Of a stretch of DNA of 20,542 bases, positions 18,542 to 20,542 are shown in pieces. The stretch covers positions 1 to 20,542 of the forward strand of contig JAIWNI010000225.1 in NCBI GenBank assembly GCA_025331435.1, given 5' to 3'. Position numbers and translations under genes: made by a program. The stretch is from Choanephora cucurbitarum (Eukaryota; Mucoromycota; Mucoromycetes; Mucorales; Choanephoraceae). Numbering within the stretch: position 1 is the stretch's first letter; each line of letters begins with the position of its first letter. The notes under the pieces are model-generated. The model was not told the DNA's origin. It did no database searches and worked only from the letters and a program-made list of their open reading frames with translations.

Positions 18542-18970
18542 TTGCGGATAGATTTGTTATAATAAGAAGGAAAATCAAAAGTTTGTTTCATTGGATGTGA
18601 AGAGTTAAGATAGAGAATCAAGATTCGAGAAAGAGCTATTATACAGCGAAGAGCACACTTGTATTTATAGTGAATACATCTCTGCCGTCATTTTATTATT
18701 CATCTTAAACCTGACTTGTTTGTTTAAGCTGAATATAGCAAAGGTCTTTGATGACCTGTCATTATATGGTTGCTGGTAGGGACGAATTGATTTTTTAAAT
18801 ACTTTGACACTCAATTGGCTGCTTCTATAATCAATCCAATATGGAATATTTGATTTTTATTTGCAAATAAATATGATCGCATCTAACACCGCTAAAATAA
18901 TGTCGGTATTTGATGAGACCAGATATCAAATATATGGGCTATTTGACCAAATTGTTTGGCTGCGATCCCT
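18542..18970. other. hAT1 5' arm, promoter side
   Basis: This 430 bp stretch lies between the hAT1 start codon and its right end. It is AT-rich, with ATATTTGA/ATCAAATA words concentrated after 18840 and the ATTTGCAAATAA motif shared with the other arm. I see no gene. Confidence 0.5.
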
Positions 18971-19539
18971 ATTTTTTACTTGTTACTTTCCCCTAAATTT
19001 TTCTCCTGAATCAAATATCTCAAATATGTCTTTCAACAACTTGTCTAACCAACAATTCACTTCTAAAGAATATGAAGATGCCCGCTCAATGGCTACAGTT
19101 AACGACGAGTTCTTTGTGGATGCTTCCGAAGAATCTCAAAAAGTTACTACTGAGCAACCTGCTCCCAAGCGTAGAAGATGTTGGGCATTAGTACACAATT
19201 ATGCCACCAAGAACCCTGTCAATACCTTCACTTGTAACCAAGGAAGCTGCAAGGCTGTCTTCACCGGTGGTATTAATTTCAATTTGTTGTCCCATTTAAA
19301 AAAGAAGCAATTAAATCGATCAAAGAAAGGGTAAATAGCTCGAGAATTGAAGTCTTTTATAAGTACAAACTAACACATAAATAATAACATAGCCGAAGAA
19401 GAATACGGAAGAAAGAATGTTGTCACCAAGCAATCAGTTACAGAAACTCTTGTCCGTTTTCTTTTAAGTAATCAGCTCTCGCTTAACTTGGTCAACAACG
19501 AATCATTCAAAACTCTTTCCACTGACATCTGCAATGCTC

Positions 19540-19544
19540 CCAAC
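19540..19544. repeat. Left target duplication of the solo LTR (CCAAC)
   Basis: CCAAC before the LTR's TG, repeated at 19934-19938 after its CA. Five bases is the usual duplication length for many LTR retrotransposons. Confidence 0.8.
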
Positions 19545-19933
19545 TGATTTGTCAGATGTCAAAATGCAGATAGAAATTATAATCAGATAAAGAATTACTG
19601 TTTATTGTGTTCAAGATAGAGGTCTATTTATATTAAATGATCTTGTGTCAGATTTGCGTTGGTAAGACATTATTTAAAATTCATTTGTTAGAGTTTCGAG
19701 TTGATAAGTATATTCATTATCACGACATCATTGTAAAGGAGTATTGTATAGTGTGGTCTCGGTCGATTACATATACATTTATTTCAACTCGTATCATTCA
19801 AATTATGCAATCTTGCCATAATTTGTTCACCTTGTGAATCAACCGATCTCAGACATTGAAGTCATACGAGATTAATCCACTCGATCATTAGAAACCCTTA
19901 TTAGTTATGTCATGTTGTACACTTGACACAACA
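19545..19933. mobile_element. Solo LTR inserted in the hAT2 transposase exon
   Basis: The segment begins TGATTTGTCAGATG and ends CTTGACACAACA, giving the TG...CA termini of a retrotransposon LTR. It is flanked by the 5 bp direct repeat CCAAC (19540-19544 and 19934-19938). Removing it and one repeat joins ...GCT CCC AAC to AGT AAA ACA... in the same hAT frame, so both boundaries are fixed independently. It is 389 bp long with no open frame. A possible TATA-like ATTTATATTAAA lies at about 19625. With no internal region or second LTR, it is probably what remains after LTR-LTR recombination of a full element. Confidence 0.85.
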
Positions 19934-19938
19934 CCAAC
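19934..19938. repeat. Right target duplication of the solo LTR (CCAAC)
   Basis: This is the second CCAAC copy. The hAT reading frame resumes directly after it. Confidence 0.8.
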
Positions 19939-20320
19939 AGTAAAACAGTGCAACTGCTTAGCGATAGAACTGTTGTGAATGAAATTAAATCAATGTACCT
20001 GCAGATGAAGCCTAAAATTGCTGAACTCTTGCGCAAACAAAGAAGAATTTCTTTTACTGTTGACTGCTGGATTAGTATGACAGCTACTGGCACCGGTGAT
20101 TACATGGCCATCTTAGCGCACTTTAATGATGAGACTGGACGATGAAGCAAGTGCTTGTTGCCTTTGAGCCATCAGCAGAAAGATATACAGGTAAGGACGT
20201 ACTCTATTGCAAAATGATTTAAAATCTAACGACGTCTTAAAATTATAAAATTCGGGGGAATACCTTGGTGATGTTTTCATCGACACTCTCAAAAACTCTG
20301 ACATCCAAAACAACACAGAT

Positions 20321-20542
20321 CAAAAAATGACCACGTGTTTACGCGCCAGCACACCGGTTCTGGTGTGCTTGGAACGTCCTCAAAAACACCAACGAAGACG
20401 TTCCGGCGTGCTCCCTCGTTACACAAAAGTAGTGGTTTAAATCGAAATATCAAGTAGAGATGCCGCTTTTGGACTTATGGTGCTACTTCACTTTAAAACT
20501 CAAATTTTTTTTAGCCTCTAAGCCTTTTGTTTGATAGGACAT
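20321..20542. other. Window-end region with GC-rich hairpins
   Basis: The hAT2-like reading stops making sense after about 20320. AGCACACC-GGTTCT-GGTGTGCT (20348-20369) is a perfect 8 bp stem, and GGAACGTC (20371-20378) pairs with GACGTTCC (20397-20404). GGCGTGCT (20405-20412) could compete with the first stem. This may be the edge of another short insertion. Nothing coding is evident, and the window ends before any boundary can be seen. Confidence 0.35.

Larger units (their letters stand above)
15756..18970 (-). mobile_element. hAT-type element 1, decayed
   Basis: A minus-strand hAT transposase remnant (16195-18541) lies between imperfect inverted ends: AGGGGTCGCAATCAAA at 15756-15771 and TTTGGCTGCGATCCCT at 18955-18970 (13 of 16 positions match as inverted repeats). 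Both subterminal arms carry repeated ATATTTGA/TCAAATAT words and a copy of ATTTGCAAATAA. A clean 8 bp target duplication is not visible: the flanks read ATTTTACA and ATTTTTTA, similar but different in T-run length. The element type is well supported by the protein; the exact ends are less so. Confidence 0.65.
19026..20320 (+). pseudogene. hAT-superfamily transposase 2, 5' part, interrupted by a solo LTR
   Basis: ATG 19026 opens MSFNNLSNQQFTSKEYEDA, then a basic APKRRRCW and a BED-like finger (FTCNQGSCKAVFTGG ... LLSHLKK). Exon 1 ends at 19330; the intron is 19331-19392 (acceptor ACATAG). Exon 2 has NVVTKQSVTETLVRFLL and LVNNESFKTLSTDICNAPN, and is then broken by the LTR at 19545-19933. After it the same frame resumes with SKTVQLLSDRTVVNEIKSMY and RRISFTVDCWISM (the first catalytic Asp), then AILAHFNDETG. 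A one-base frame change near 20143 leads to MKQVLVAFEPSAERYTG and donor GTAAGG (20191). A further exon from about 20255 reads GEYLGDVFIDTLKNSD, but its acceptor is not AG. The frames at intron 1 also do not join in phase. The C-terminal half, including the dimerisation domain, is absent from the window. It is related to hAT1 but clearly a different lineage, on the opposite strand. Confidence 0.75.

Overview
The window looks like a transposon-dense stretch of nuclear DNA from an AT-rich fungus, probably an early-diverging lineage such as Mucoromycota. The evidence is short introns (about 52-84 bp) with GTAAGT-type donors, CTAAC-like branch points and TAG/CAG acceptors, high A+T, and the particular mix of transposases. 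The phylum is an inference. I see no host housekeeping gene, rRNA, tRNA or CRISPR.

Layout. Positions 50-13709 form one large DNA transposon. It has about 205-227 bp terminal inverted repeats starting ACCTAGGATGCAC and a 9 bp target duplication GGAGTGGAC, and it encodes a KDZ-type (Kyakuja-Dileera-Zisupton) transposase at 10497-13228. It also carries two unidentified, damaged accessory genes (939-2056 and 8318-8809) and a strictly 30 bp periodic array of ACGCGT-centred palindromes (2971-3240). A second element, a CACTA-type transposon (3402-8294), is inserted inside it. That one has CACTGTAAAAAAA inverted ends, a 3 bp target duplication CTT, a decayed Tnp2-family transposase and a divergent small gene. 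Removing the CACTA element in thought puts the ACGCGT array roughly 80-350 bp upstream of the 8318-8809 gene.

Right of the KDZ element are a short hairpin-rich spacer (13719-14281), an intact Tc1/mariner element (14284-15616; TA target site, 35 bp perfect inverted repeats, 360-residue DD34E transposase on the minus strand), a decayed hAT element on the minus strand (15756-18970), and a second hAT transposase remnant on the plus strand (from 19026). The second remnant is interrupted by a 389 bp solo LTR (19545-19933, TG...CA ends, 5 bp duplication CCAAC); skipping the LTR rejoins the hAT frame exactly. The last 200 bases hold GC-rich hairpins with no clear owner.

The order of events can be partly read: the CACTA element inserted into the KDZ element, the LTR element inserted into hAT2 and later recombined to a solo LTR, and the mariner copy appears youngest because its gene and ends are intact. 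All other transposase genes carry in-frame stops and small indels. The stops are all of a kind that C-to-T change in CAA, CAG or CGA could make, and several indels lie in or beside homopolymer runs, so decay and sequencing error both need to be considered. None of the family assignments was checked by a database search; they rest on motifs read by eye.
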